Assembly: GCF_000701345.1 (NCBI RefSeq)
Contig: NZ_JNIJ01000013.1
Location: 1-64,000 of the forward strand
Origin: Bradyrhizobium sp. URHD0069
GTDB lineage: Bacteria > Pseudomonadota > Alphaproteobacteria > Rhizobiales > Xanthobacteraceae
DNA length: 64,000 bases
Direction of reading: 5' to 3'
Below, piece after piece: positions 8,182 to 16,286 of the stretch. The notes beneath the pieces were generated by a model. That model did not search any database. It was given only the letters and a program-made list of their open reading frames with translations, and had not been told where the DNA came from. Numbering within the stretch: the stretch's first letter is position 1; every line of letters starts with the position of its first letter. Position numbers and translations under genes: made by a program.

Positions 8182-8424
8182 TTAGTCGTCCCAGTTATGG
8201 TAACGACGCTTAATGATCACCGTTCGGTCGCCGTCGCGCTTATACCATCCGCGATGCAGCCCGCGATCATGCCCATAGAACTCCGCGCGCGGGCCGCGAT
8301 AGTCGTCACGATAGTAATCTCGGTCGCTTCCGAACCGGAAGCCGAAACCCTCCGCGCTCGCAACAGTAGGCGCCGCAACCGCGATGGTCGCTAGCGCGGC
8401 GAGAACGCATGAAACCTTCTTCAT
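8182..8424 (-). CDS. Small secreted Arg/Tyr-rich protein
   Basis: An 80-aa protein with a clear signal peptide (MKKVSCVLAALATIAVAAPT then VASAEG) and a mature part rich in Asp, Arg, Tyr and Gly (FGSDRDYYRDDYRGPRAEFY, ending YHNWDD). A GGAGAAGGAT ribosome-binding site lies just before the start. It is followed by a strong terminator. It is likely periplasmic or exported; small proteins of this composition are common in Bradyrhizobium and have no assigned function. Confidence 0.65.
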   Translation of the reverse strand: MKKVSCVLAALATIAVAAPTVASAEGFGFRFGSDRDYYRDDYRGPRAEFYGHDRGLHRGWYKRDGDRTVIIKRRYHNWDD

Positions 8425-8598
8425 ATCCTTCTCCTATCGTTGTTGCGCGGGGAGAAAACGAATGGGGCATCGCGGCGTTCCTGGAACTACCTAGGAACTT
8501 TCTTGAATGGATATTCACCTAGATTGCCGATTGGACATCATTCGTGCGCGGCCATGGCGGCGCTTGTTTCGGCAAAAATGCCTCAAGCAGGAAGTCCG

Positions 8599-9106
8599 AT
8601 GCGGCACGCTTTACTTGCGCTCGGTATCTTCCTAGCGATAAACCTACCCGCGTTTGCCGATGATCTTGGGCGGGCTAGCGTCATCGACGGCGATACGCTG
8701 GAAATTTACGGGACGCGCATTCGCCTGTGGGGCATTGATGCGCCTGAAACGGATCAGCTTTGCCGGACCAAAGGCGGTGAGCACTATCGCTGCGTGCAGA
8801 AAGCCGCGAACGATCTTGATGCCTTCATTGCCCGCCGCCCCGTCAGATGCGTCAAAGTTAATCGCGACCAATACAAACGCGCTGTTGCTGTCTGCACCGT
8901 CGCTGGCGTTGATCTCGCGGAGTGGCTGGTCAAGAACGGCCTGGCGCTCGAATTGGCCGCCCAATTATTCCAAGGGAGCATACGAGGCGGCGCTGGAAGC
9001 AAAGCGAGCCGACCGTGGCATGTGGAGCGGCAGTTTTATTGAGCCTTGCCGAAGACCGGGCGGATTACCCGAACGCCGACGATATTTGCCCGGATCGGCG
9101 TCATGA
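8599..9106 (+). pseudogene. Frameshifted SNase-like nuclease, second copy
   Basis: It starts at ATG 8599 with an AGGAAG ribosome-binding site and a signal peptide (MRHALLALGIFLAINLPAFA). The SNase core is intact: IDGDTLEIYGTRIRLWGIDA with the Arg pair, PET, and DQYKRAVAVC. Near 8951 an extra base shifts the frame. The expected continuation (WPPNYSKGAYEAALEAKRAD then RGMWSGSFIEP) is found in the neighbouring frame ending at 9106. It is a paralogue of the gene at 1411-1986. If unrepaired, the product would lose its last helix. Confidence 0.65.
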
Positions 9107-9191
9107 AAGCATTGAACCGGGGCCACGCTCGGGAGTTTAACCCATCTTGCAAGGAACCCCACTGGGGACGCCACAAGCTGGCGCGAGATCG

Positions 9192-9383
9192 ATGAAAACA
9201 GTCTGGATTTACGTCGATACAAGGAAACAGGTCGGCGACCGTGACCATCTCAAGGTGTTTGCAAACTCGGACCTTGCCGATGAGTGGTTCGTGGTGAACG
9301 ATCCTGAAGGCGTCGTGTTTGAATACGAGGTCATAGGCGTTGTAGATGACGAAACCCGGTCAGGACGTCAACGGCATCGCTAG
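9192..9383 (+). CDS. Small hypothetical protein, 63 aa
   Basis: Begins MKTVWIYVDTRKQVGDRDHL and continues KVFANSDLADEWF, with a core of alternating hydrophobic and charged residues. An in-frame ATG upstream at 9147 is less likely. It overlaps the next gene by 38 bases, so the two may be coupled. I recognise the type as a frequent small accessory protein of Bradyrhizobium; function unknown. Confidence 0.55.
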   Translation: MKTVWIYVDTRKQVGDRDHLKVFANSDLADEWFVVNDPEGVVFEYEVIGVVDDETRSGRQRHR

Positions 9384-9537
9384 GACTGAGGCCGACCACC
9401 ACGTGAAATGCCCGGCCTGCGGGCAATGGTTCGACATGCGCGATCTCGGTCAGGTCGCAGAGCACATCCACGACGACCGCGAGATTGAAGTATCGGAAGC
9501 TCCGGGGCCGCCGCCGCGAGATGGGTCGGTGCAGTAG
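9346..9537 (+). CDS. Small zinc-knuckle protein
   Basis: A 63-aa protein with HHVKCPACGQWFDMRDLGQV followed by EHIHDD, a CPxC pair with downstream His residues that could bind zinc as a single knuckle. The acidic, Pro-rich tail is disordered. It overlaps the preceding gene in another frame. Function unknown. Confidence 0.55.
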   Translation: MTKPGQDVNGIARTEADHHVKCPACGQWFDMRDLGQVAEHIHDDREIEVSEAPGPPPRDGSVQ

Positions 9538-9767
9538 CCAGTGAGATCAGACCAAGGGTGTTATGCGGCAGCGCAGTCGGAAGCGAAGCGCGCGAACCTC
9601 GGAGTGTGGGGCAGTAGCTTCCAAGAACCTTAGCGCTATCGCACCTGCAGAAAAACAAGTGGATCGCCCGCTAGCTGTTCTGATCAGCTATAGCGACCCT
9701 GCGGTCTGATCGATATGCCGAGGTCGGGCGCAAAGGCGCTCGCGAGATACGACGGGAAGCACCGAAA

Positions 9768-10028
9768 ATGAAATTCAAGGAGAACCTCCCGTTCGCAACG
9801 CCCGAAGCCGCCGAGCGGAAATTGCTCGAATTAGCGAACGCGATAGAGACCGATCATGCGGGGCGGCTGTCGGTCGCTGCCATCAACGGGCAATTTCGCG
9901 AGGCTGGCGGCAGCTATGAAGAATACGGCGCGGCGGTTAAGGCCGCTGTCGCGCATGGCTGGATCACGGCGCACCCGTCAGGTGCATATCTGATGTTCAC
10001 GCAGGCCGGGGCGGAGCTGTTCGCGTAG
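9768..10028 (+). CDS. Small conserved hypothetical protein, 86 aa
   Basis: Reads MKFKENLPFATPEAAERKLL, then EYGAAVKAAVAHGWITAHPS and GAYLMFTQAGAELFA. The second half resembles a winged-helix wing and recognition segment, so a small DNA-binding protein is possible. No catalytic motif is seen. It is complete, with its own start and stop, and precedes the MltR-family gene by 21 bases. Confidence 0.6.
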   Translation: MKFKENLPFATPEAAERKLLELANAIETDHAGRLSVAAINGQFREAGGSYEEYGAAVKAAVAHGWITAHPSGAYLMFTQAGAELFA

Positions 10029-10049
10029 TCCCGCCCTTTCAACTCGACG

Positions 10050-10658
10050 GTGTTTCCGATGGTATCAAAGACAGAGGCGTTGCGCAGGCTCACTTATAGA
10101 GAAGCGAGCGCAGAACACCATAAGGCGTTCGAACAACAGGTGCGCGCTGAATTAAATGACAGGGGCGCTTGCATCCTGATTTCTGCAAATCTTGAAAACG
10201 CTCTGGACGCCGCGCTCCAACAGGTCCTTTCGCCACCTCATGACGATATGTTTGAGGCGGACGGTCCATTGGCAACATTCGCCCGCAAAATTTCAATGGC
10301 GCACGCATTCCGAATTATAGGTCCTGTGACCAAAGAAAATTTCCGTCTCATTCGACACGTCCGAAACGCTTTTGCGCACGCCAAGGTACCGATTGAATTC
10401 AAAACACCGGAAGTCAAGGCGCTGATTGACGATCTTTTGCCCTACAATATGTCAGTTAGTCCACCTGTAGTGTTGCCTTCTGATAAAGCTTTCCGATTTC
10501 CGAGAAACATTTTCGAGGATGTATGTAACAGCATATCGTATTTGCTTTATACCTACTCGCTTGGCCCGATACTCCAATTTGATCACCATGGCCTCAAAGA
10601 TGAATTAGGCCATTTCCCTCAGTATGATTTGTATCTGCAAAAGAAACCGCTTCCGTGA
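10050..10658 (+). CDS. MltR/DUF4145-like protein
   Basis: A 202-aa soluble helical protein whose centre (CILISANLENALDAALQQVL, then ENFRLIRHVRNAFAHAKVPI) matches the pattern of the MltR (mannitol operon repressor-like) family. RNAFAH gives an R-x4-H arrangement like that of HEPN-fold proteins. In E. coli MltR acts on the mannitol operon, but no such operon is here and island copies are of unknown role. The gene is clearly AT-richer than the flanking core, consistent with transfer. Confidence 0.6.
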   Translation: MFPMVSKTEALRRLTYREASAEHHKAFEQQVRAELNDRGACILISANLENALDAALQQVLSPPHDDMFEADGPLATFARKISMAHAFRIIGPVTKENFRLIRHVRNAFAHAKVPIEFKTPEVKALIDDLLPYNMSVSPPVVLPSDKAFRFPRNIFEDVCNSISYLLYTYSLGPILQFDHHGLKDELGHFPQYDLYLQKKPLP

Positions 10659-10951
10659 CACCTTCGACCGTAGGGTGCGTGAGACCGACGCCTCATGACA
10701 AATGCCACACCTACCATAGCGGGGTAAGCTTGTGTCGTGGGATCAACGGTTTCGATCCGATCATATTGCAGGGGCCGGAAGCGCTGGTCACGCTCCACGA
10801 CCCCGCGCAGTACACCATCAAACTGCCGAAAGCCGAGCGCGAATGCGGGAGTGGGAAACCCGCGATCGAGTGGTTGATGCTGGTCGGCGAGCATGGTGGC
10901 GATCCCATGGTGCCGCGCATCGCGATGATGAAAGCGTTGCCGAAGGCATGA
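10655..10951 (+). CDS. Small conserved protein (KLPKAE family), intact copy
   Basis: A frame of 98 aa whose conserved part begins near residue 30: GINGFDPIILQGPEALVTLH, then TIKLPKAEREC, then WLMLVGEHGGDPMVPRIAMM. It is the uninterrupted relative of the broken gene at 977-1299. The true start is probably later than 10655, perhaps a TTG near 10730, because the first 28 residues look non-conserved. Function unknown. Confidence 0.55.
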   Translation: MTPSTVGCVRPTPHDKCHTYHSGVSLCRGINGFDPIILQGPEALVTLHDPAQYTIKLPKAERECGSGKPAIEWLMLVGEHGGDPMVPRIAMMKALPKA

Positions 10952-11018
10952 GACGAAAACGGGGTCACGGCCAAGCTACCCCCGGACATGAGCGCGCGGG
11001 TAGGCACAGATGTTCTCA

Positions 11019-11195
11019 CTACGCCGCGTCTTTAGTCGCAATCGCCTTGCGCAGGTCAGCGGCCAACTGGCGATAATGCAAAGCGAGCCGCGAATGTAAT
11101 TCGCGTTTCGCCTCATCGGTCGCCAGCTTGGCAATCAGTTCGCATTCGGCGGCGTCGATCTCAAATTGCTCCAACTTGGCTTGAAGGTCGGTCAT
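11019..11195 (-). CDS. Small helical protein, 58 aa
   Basis: From Met 11195: MTDLQAKLEQFEIDAAECEL, then ELHSRLALHYRQLAADLRK. Amphipathic helices throughout, probably a short coiled coil. The longer frame to 11357 has an unlikely N-terminus. Such proteins are frequent in Bradyrhizobium genomes and have no known role. Confidence 0.55.
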   Translation of the reverse strand: MTDLQAKLEQFEIDAAECELIAKLATDEAKRELHSRLALHYRQLAADLRKAIATKDAA

Positions 11196-11578
11196 GGCAG
11201 CGCATCCCCTACGCCACAGCGAGGCGACTAGGTTATGCCTTTGGCTTACGTCACGGCTAACATCGTTATCCGATAGAACTATTTTTCCTTGCCCGTTCGC
11301 GTGGGGACAGACCGTTGTTGCCCATCTTTGGAAGCTTGTCAGCGCGGTATCTGACACATTGCCCCAACGATAAAACGCATAGCGTTCATTGGAGCATTTG
11401 CCGAGCGGCGCGGGGGCTGTTGAGGTTTTCGCCAGAGGCCCGGGTACCCTCAGCCGGGCGCTCGCGCGCTTTTACGTCGCAGCAGGAACGACTTTTAAAG
11501 CCCCGCTTTATTGGGTTGGGCCGCTTTTCCAGTTCGGGCGGCCCGGCACGGCACCCGTCTGATCTGCCACCAAGCCCC
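11196..11578. other. Intergenic stretch, 380 bp
   Basis: No gene supported. The part from about 11400 to 11570 is GC-rich with several imperfect inverted repeats downstream of the convergently placed response-regulator gene, but no clear terminator can be named. Confidence 0.3.
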
Positions 11579-11980
11579 TCAAGGCGGGTCCGTGCTCTGG
11601 TTTTGGATTGCGCTATTTAGAAGCTGGGAAACGGCGGTGACAAGCTGCGCGGGCGCGAACGGCTTTTGCAAAAGGATGCTGTTGGGGACGCCTTGCGACG
11701 CCCAATCGTCCGCAGCCGCGCCTGTCATGTAGACGACTGGAAGGGCTGGGTCTCTTTCCCTGATTTGCCTCGCCACTTCCCAACCGCTCAGCCTGCCTCT
11801 CAAAGTCACATCGGTGACAACGGCCTTGTAATTTTTGCTCCCGCCTTTGAACAAGGTCAGGGCTTCTTCACCGGAGGAGAGAATATCGACTTCAAAGCCG
11901 CCCTCGGTGAGCGCCTCCTCCACAATACCTTGCAGCGGATACTCGTCCTCGATGACGAGAACCAGAGGTAACCCAGACAC
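11579..11980 (-). CDS. Single-domain response regulator (CheY-like)
   Basis: A 133-aa receiver domain with no output domain. Markers in order: acidic pair in VLVIEDE, phospho-acceptor Asp in KAVVTDVTL, Thr in VVYMTGAA, and Lys in LLQKPFAPAQL. Single-domain receivers act through protein contacts after phosphorylation by a histidine kinase. No kinase gene is nearby, so it probably responds to a chromosomal or orphan kinase. Sequence is complete with all five receiver residues. Confidence 0.85.
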   Translation of the reverse strand: MSGLPLVLVIEDEYPLQGIVEEALTEGGFEVDILSSGEEALTLFKGGSKNYKAVVTDVTLRGRLSGWEVARQIRERDPALPVVYMTGAAADDWASQGVPNSILLQKPFAPAQLVTAVSQLLNSAIQNQSTDPP

Positions 11981-12124
11981 GCTTCGCTCCCGGTGGAGGA
12001 GGATTGCACCAAGTTACAAGCGCCGGGCGCTTTAGTTCCACAGAAATGTTTCAAAAGTGAACATGACCGGGCGCGGGATCGATCACGTCAGACGACGGCC
12101 CTGCATTCTGAGCGGCACGATCTC

Positions 12125-12226
12125 TCAGATCAGCCCTAGGAGGATGAAAAAACCGACCTCGATCAGGAATGCGGCTCCTAGGGTGGCGACGGCAAGAAAG
12201 GCGTCAGCTGGCGATAAAAGATGCAT
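12125..12226 (-). CDS. Possible 33-aa membrane peptide
   Basis: A reading frame from ATG 12226 to TGA 12125-12127 encodes MHLLSPADAFLAVATLGAAF followed by LIEVGFFILLGLI, almost entirely hydrophobic and long enough for one membrane span. No clear ribosome-binding site was identified. Listed because comparable peptides occur at 893-976 and 12328-12414. Confidence 0.3.
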   Translation of the reverse strand: MHLLSPADAFLAVATLGAAFLIEVGFFILLGLI

Positions 12227-12327
12227 TGCTTGCCTCGCAATTTTGCGAAGCCCCGAGACCCAAGAGTAAATTCACCTGGATAAGAAATGTTTCGGTTCCG
12301 AACGCAAGGCCGCCAATTGAGGCGGCC

Positions 12328-12414
12328 TCATTGCACAAGAAAGCCAAAGATCATTATGCCGACAATGGCGGCAAGCCAGATAAACGGGAAGGAGAAATAG
12401 AGGCGGTCACGCAT
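12328..12414 (-). CDS. Possible 28-aa membrane peptide
   Basis: Reads MRDRLYFSFPFIWLAAIVGI then MIFGFLVQ and stops. It has a charged N-terminus followed by a hydrophobic span of about 20 residues, a typical small inner-membrane peptide pattern. It lies just downstream of the zinc-ribbon gene on the same strand (about 12 bases), so it could be co-transcribed. Confidence 0.35.
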   Translation of the reverse strand: MRDRLYFSFPFIWLAAIVGIMIFGFLVQ

Positions 12415-12426
12415 GGGCGGGATGCC

Positions 12427-12606
12427 TTATTTCGGTGGCCGTAGCTCACTCTTAAACCAGCCAGTGGTCTTTTCCGTTTTCAGAGGATCGGGGCCGTCGT
12501 CGCACTCAAAACATTGAAATGTGCGCGGCCCCTTGCCACCAAGAGGCAGCGCCAGAACCAGATACGCCCCGCAACTGGGGCAAGTCGGTCGTTTCGCTTG
12601 GCCCAT
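12427..12606 (-). CDS. Small zinc-ribbon protein
   Basis: About 59 aa from Met 12606 (a longer form from 12630 is possible). Two Cys pairs are seen: MGQAKRPTCPSCGAYLVLAL and RTFQCFECDDGPDPLK, giving a C2C2 zinc ribbon. It ends with SELRPPK. I recognise this as a very common small Bradyrhizobium protein. No function is known; nucleic-acid or protein binding is a guess. Confidence 0.65.
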   Translation of the reverse strand: MGQAKRPTCPSCGAYLVLALPLGGKGPRTFQCFECDDGPDPLKTEKTTGWFKSELRPPK

Positions 12607-12865
12607 GCAGAATTGTCGCTCCGGTTCCATGTCTCGTCAAGGAACAATGTTCTCGGTCGGGCCGACAAATCTCAGCAGGTACTTTGGGGGCCGGAAGCCC
12701 TCGCCGGGACGTGGGACGGCCCCCCTCGCGCATATTTGCCCCCGGTGATTTTGCGGTTTGCTTACGAATAATTTCCTATCGTTGCCTTGATTGGGTAGTG
12801 GGTCAGTTTGATTGTGGCAGGATTGTTAATGGAAAACGGACGCTCCGGGGGCGCATATTCGGACG

Positions 12866-13102
12866 ATGCAAACACGCTGTCCGAAATGCTCCACAACGGT
12901 GAAATCCACCGGCCCCAACCAGTGGGAAATCATCAACGGTTTCTGCCCGGAATTATCGGGAACTCAGTGGAGCAACAGGCCTGAGTATTGCCCGATCCTC
13001 TCGCAGGTCGCAGAACCGGATGTCACTCTGCCGGGCGCGCCGAACCGGGTTGCCATTCAAGCCGAAATTGACCGCGTCAGGGTCGCAAAGGTCCAAGCAT
13101 GA
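12866..13102 (+). CDS. Small Cys-rich protein
   Basis: A 78-aa protein that begins MQTRCPKCSTTVKST and continues WEIINGFCPELSGTQW, then EYCPILSQV. Four Cys are arranged as CxxC plus two single Cys, suggesting a small metal-binding fold. No recognised family. Confidence 0.5.
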   Translation: MQTRCPKCSTTVKSTGPNQWEIINGFCPELSGTQWSNRPEYCPILSQVAEPDVTLPGAPNRVAIQAEIDRVRVAKVQA

Positions 13103-13230
13103 CGCACCCCCAAAACGCCCTAGGGACCCCAACCAGCTCGCGAAGTCGATTATCGATGTAGCGACGGGGCAAAAGCCCGACTGCGACCCCACGCCAGAAG
13201 AACAGGGCAAGGACCCAGCTAATTGAGCCA

Positions 13231-14304
13231 CTACCATTGATTGGGATGGGGCGCGGCGATCAACTTAACACCCAGCAGCGCGCGCGGATCGATATCGGGC
13301 CGATGCGTAACCGCTGCACCATCGGCTTGCGCTTTCCAAACTAACTCGGCCTCTTGCCGTTGAACCGACAGCAGGTCGGCGCGCACTTCTCCCTCCGCCT
13401 TCTGCCGCTGAGCGGCGGTTAGTGCATTCGGATCGTCGGCGACTTCATCGATCTCGCGATCCAGCGCCGCGATCAGCGCGTCGCCATGTAGCCACGCCAG
13501 CAGCGCCAGCGTGTCAGGCAGTTCGGTGAAACCGATCAGGCTGGGATCACCGTTGAGAATTCGCACTGGATGGGTCTGGGTCTGAAACGGAATTTCCGCA
13601 TCGTTCTCGATAGCCTGTTCCACCCATGGTCTTCCGCTTTCAGCTAACTGTCCGATCCGTTCCCGCATCTTTTGTTTTGCGATGGCGCTCGGCCAAGGCG
13701 ATGCCGCGATGCGAGCCAGATCGGCCTCCAGTTCTCGCCCGCGACGGCGAATCCGCTCTATCGCGGCTAGGATGTCCTCGCCCTTTTTCAGTTGTGGCTC
13801 GACAGGCTCGTGCATCACGATCTCGGTGCCGCCGGGCTTGCTCCGAACCCAGTCCTCGGCATTCTTGATCGTCGTCCTCAAAATGCGCCAACGTTCGCCG
13901 CGCAATTCGCCCAACTCGCTGCGTCGCTTTAGCTCAACCATTTTCTGGTCCAGCCTTGCCTGCTCGCTCGTAACGCGCACATCGTCATCATCAAGATCGA
14001 AGCCGTCTGCGCCTCGCGCTCCGCGCAGCCGGTGCAGCCGGTTGCGGTGACCTTGGATTTCAGTACGCAGGTCCTGCGTTTCTTCATGGGCGGACCTAAC
14101 CAAGAGATGTGCGTCATCGCCAAGTTGTCGCAACTCGCGCAACCGCTCGGCGGCTGGCGGTGGTAACAGATCAGCCTCGTCGCCGAACTGCATCGTCATC
14201 ATGCCCGGCAGCGGGCCGGTGACAACGCCAGCGTCAGCCGACGCAGCGGGATCGGTAGGAAAGCCGCCCTCGTTTCGGATCTGTGGAAATGGATTGCGCG
14301 CCAT
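13231..14304 (-). CDS. Coiled-coil protein related to the packaging-operon gene of element 2
   Basis: A 357-aa charged helical protein. The middle is rich in heptad-like Leu/Arg/Glu repeats (residues about 50-140), and the C-terminal third reads TELPDTLALLAWLHGDALIA, then REIDEVADDPNALTAAQRQK, then HRPDIDPRALLGVKLI. The same order of segments is seen in the protein at 28116-28940 (IIAWADPDALLKRLEQQIDA then RSEADPFAVLGLVA), so the two are homologues. There the gene follows the large terminase, so a phage-derived role is likely here too, although no terminase is present in this element. Function unknown. Confidence 0.65.
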   Translation of the reverse strand: MARNPFPQIRNEGGFPTDPAASADAGVVTGPLPGMMTMQFGDEADLLPPPAAERLRELRQLGDDAHLLVRSAHEETQDLRTEIQGHRNRLHRLRGARGADGFDLDDDDVRVTSEQARLDQKMVELKRRSELGELRGERWRILRTTIKNAEDWVRSKPGGTEIVMHEPVEPQLKKGEDILAAIERIRRRGRELEADLARIAASPWPSAIAKQKMRERIGQLAESGRPWVEQAIENDAEIPFQTQTHPVRILNGDPSLIGFTELPDTLALLAWLHGDALIAALDREIDEVADDPNALTAAQRQKAEGEVRADLLSVQRQEAELVWKAQADGAAVTHRPDIDPRALLGVKLIAAPHPNQW

Positions 14305-14397
14305 GATTCACCTCGCTGATTATCGCTGGCGCGATTAAAGCACGTCGCGTTTGCAGCGAAATCCAGTAGCTCGTTGCAAAGCTACCGCCGCTTGCGG

Positions 14398-14826
14398 TCA
14401 CAAACAGGCGGAAAGGATTATGTTGATCAGCCGCACGCTCGGCGTCCTGCCGCGCGCTTTCAGAATTTGCCAATACAGCCGACGCCGATCATCGCGGTGG
14501 CGGCAGTCGGGATCGGACCGACAGCGAAGCCAAGTGGTGCTTTCGTAATTGCTCAAGTCGTTGCGGATCATTTCGGCTTGGCGGTTTCGGCTGCCGCGAT
14601 AAAACCGGCGCGCCAACTCGCGGCTCAGATCGTCGCCCTCGGCCAGGGCAGTTTTTGTTTGCCATGACCGCTGACCGGGTTTGATGCGAAAGCCGAACGC
14701 GCTATCGGGCGCGACGCCTTGGGATATCTTACCGACCGCATCCAAGAACCATTTTCGAATGCCCGCGTCGAGCGGCGCGCCATCCAAAGCGGCGGCGACG
14801 GCTGCAAACCGGAACGGCGCGCTCAT
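14398..14826 (-). CDS. Hypothetical protein, 142 aa
   Basis: Begins MSAPFRFAAVAAALDGAPLD and has a basic C-terminal half (RRLYWQILKARGRTPSVRLI). Its ATG overlaps the stop of the 54-aa basic protein upstream by 4 bases, so the pair is coupled. No recognisable family. Confidence 0.55.
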   Translation of the reverse strand: MSAPFRFAAVAAALDGAPLDAGIRKWFLDAVGKISQGVAPDSAFGFRIKPGQRSWQTKTALAEGDDLSRELARRFYRGSRNRQAEMIRNDLSNYESTTWLRCRSDPDCRHRDDRRRLYWQILKARGRTPSVRLINIILSACL

Positions 14827-14987
14827 CTATCCGGGTCTTTACGAACCCGCCGCCGCCTGCGCCGACGCTTGATCGGCCTCAGTTGCTTGTCGAGACCGTT
14901 GCGCTTGCGCCATCCGGATTCGACTTTCGCCGCTCGTCCCGATAGAGCGTAACCAGCGATATCCCTGGCGCTGACCTTGACCACCAT
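14823..14987 (-). CDS. Arg-rich 54-aa protein
   Basis: From ATG 14987: MVVKVSARDIAGYALSGRAA, then a long basic run containing seven consecutive Arg, ending VRKDPDR. An AAAGGA ribosome-binding site lies a few bases upstream, and the stop overlaps the next ATG by 4 bases. Net charge is strongly positive, so DNA or RNA binding is plausible. No family recognised. Confidence 0.45.
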   Translation of the reverse strand: MVVKVSARDIAGYALSGRAAKVESGWRKRNGLDKQLRPIKRRRRRRRVRKDPDR

Positions 14988-15404
14988 CGCGCTGTCCTTT
15001 CATCAGCAATTCAGTCACGCTTCGCGCCCTTTCTCCCATGATATGAGGAACCCGAGGTTGAAGCTTGAGCACCAAACTTCTTCCCGATCCTCACGTCATG
15101 CCCCGGTATGAGGGGGGCGGCATTTGCGCCGCCGGATACTCGGTTGCCCTTATCGCCCTTGCGGGCCAGCACCTTTTGGATGCCGTCTCCGTGCGCTTTT
15201 TTCGGCGCGCACCAGCGCTTTTGTAATCAAGGAGCCATACCGTGCTCCCGCGCTGTCATTTCACCGAACCGGGGGCTGCCCGGCGACCGTCGGCAGTTAG
15301 CCGTCGCATCATGGTCCGGGGCGCAATTGGCACAGCGTTGCCCGGAATTGTTTGATTCCGGGGTTTAGAGCGCCCCGGCGGCGCTGCGGTCATTCATCGG
15401 CGGA
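14988..15404. other. Stretch without a clear gene, 417 bp
   Basis: On the minus strand between about 15017 and 15220 one frame reads protein-like (QKVLARKGDKGNRVSGGANA then IPGHDVRIGKKFGAQA) but has an in-frame stop just before it and no good ATG; a GTG start is possible. It may be a decayed small gene. The remainder holds nothing I can identify. Confidence 0.3.
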
Positions 15405-15845
15405 TCAACATCGCATCGGAGCGATCTTGATAACCGGCGGCGGGAACATGGCCGATCTCGACCCGCCGCTATTCTCGCGGGGCGCGGGCGGGATGTTGGG
15501 GAGCGAAGCGGAAACCTTCGAGCGGACCTTCGCGCCAACAAGCCGACCGCGCGGGCGCGGTCGGTCAATCGGCACGAGATCGCTGACGAATTCCGGACGA
15601 AATTCTCGACGAAATTCCCGACGAAATCGCAGCCAAAGCGTCCAAGGGTTGCCCTGTGCATCTCGGATGCGTTGGCCCTCGATCCAGCCTTGCCCCTCTG
15701 GCGGGTCCGCCCAGTACAATCCCTCGAATTCTCCGACTGAATTGCGCCCGACGGTACAACCGTCTCGGGTCAGCAGGCGCTCCACAATCAGGCAGGTGAT
15801 CTTGTCATCGTCAGCGATCAGGTGCATATGACGCGCGTCGGGCAT
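15405..15845 (-). CDS. Hypothetical protein, 146 aa
   Basis: Start taken at Met 15845 (MPDARHMHLIADDDKITCLI); the upstream extension to 16061 overlaps another gene and looks unnatural. The first 80 residues look globular (VERLLTRDGCTVGRNSVGEF, then YWADPPEGQGWIEGQRIRDA). They are followed by an unusual short repeat RREFRREFRPEF and a Pro/Arg-rich tail. Function unknown. Confidence 0.45.
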   Translation of the reverse strand: MPDARHMHLIADDDKITCLIVERLLTRDGCTVGRNSVGEFEGLYWADPPEGQGWIEGQRIRDAQGNPWTLWLRFRREFRREFRPEFVSDLVPIDRPRPRGRLVGAKVRSKVSASLPNIPPAPRENSGGSRSAMFPPPVIKIAPMRC

Positions 15846-15973
15846 TTTCGATCTCCATCGGTGGTTGGCGAACGTTGAGAGAAATCGCCCGCGCGCGGTC
15901 GGCACCGTTGCGCGGGTCTTTCTTTTGCGTGAACAGTGTGAGGGCCAGTCGCGATCATTCGGCGGACCGTTTC

Positions 15974-16213
15974 TCAATGCCGTTCGAAATATCGACAAGC
16001 GGCAGCATCGCTCGGCACCTTCTGGCCTTTGCGTCCAGTGAGTTGGCGGAATTTCGCGCACGAGGCTCGCTTTGGCGGGCGGTGATGTCCACCGGCCTTA
16101 GAGCGATCATCGGAGACATTGTGCTCCCACCAAGTGCATTTGCGGCAGGTTGCGCCGTTCGGGCCAGTCGTGGCGAAGTGCGCCATTCCCGAAAAGGAAT
16201 GCGCTGCCGCCAC
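15974..16213 (-). CDS. Small Cys-rich protein, 79 aa
   Basis: The conserved part reads SGMAHFATTGPNGATCRKCT, then WWEHN, then ASCAKFRQLTGRKGQKVPSD and ending ACRYFERH. Four Cys (a CxxC and two later Cys) resemble an iron-sulfur or zinc site. The start is uncertain: GTG 16213 is chosen because similarity to proteins I remember extends before the ATG at 16186. Confidence 0.5.
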   Translation of the reverse strand: MAAAHSFSGMAHFATTGPNGATCRKCTWWEHNVSDDRSKAGGHHRPPKRASCAKFRQLTGRKGQKVPSDAAACRYFERH

Positions 16214-16286
16214 AGTGATATCTGGATTAGGGATGTCAGTTTCAATTGCAGGTCTGTGAGAATGCTCATGGCGAATCCATCCACTG

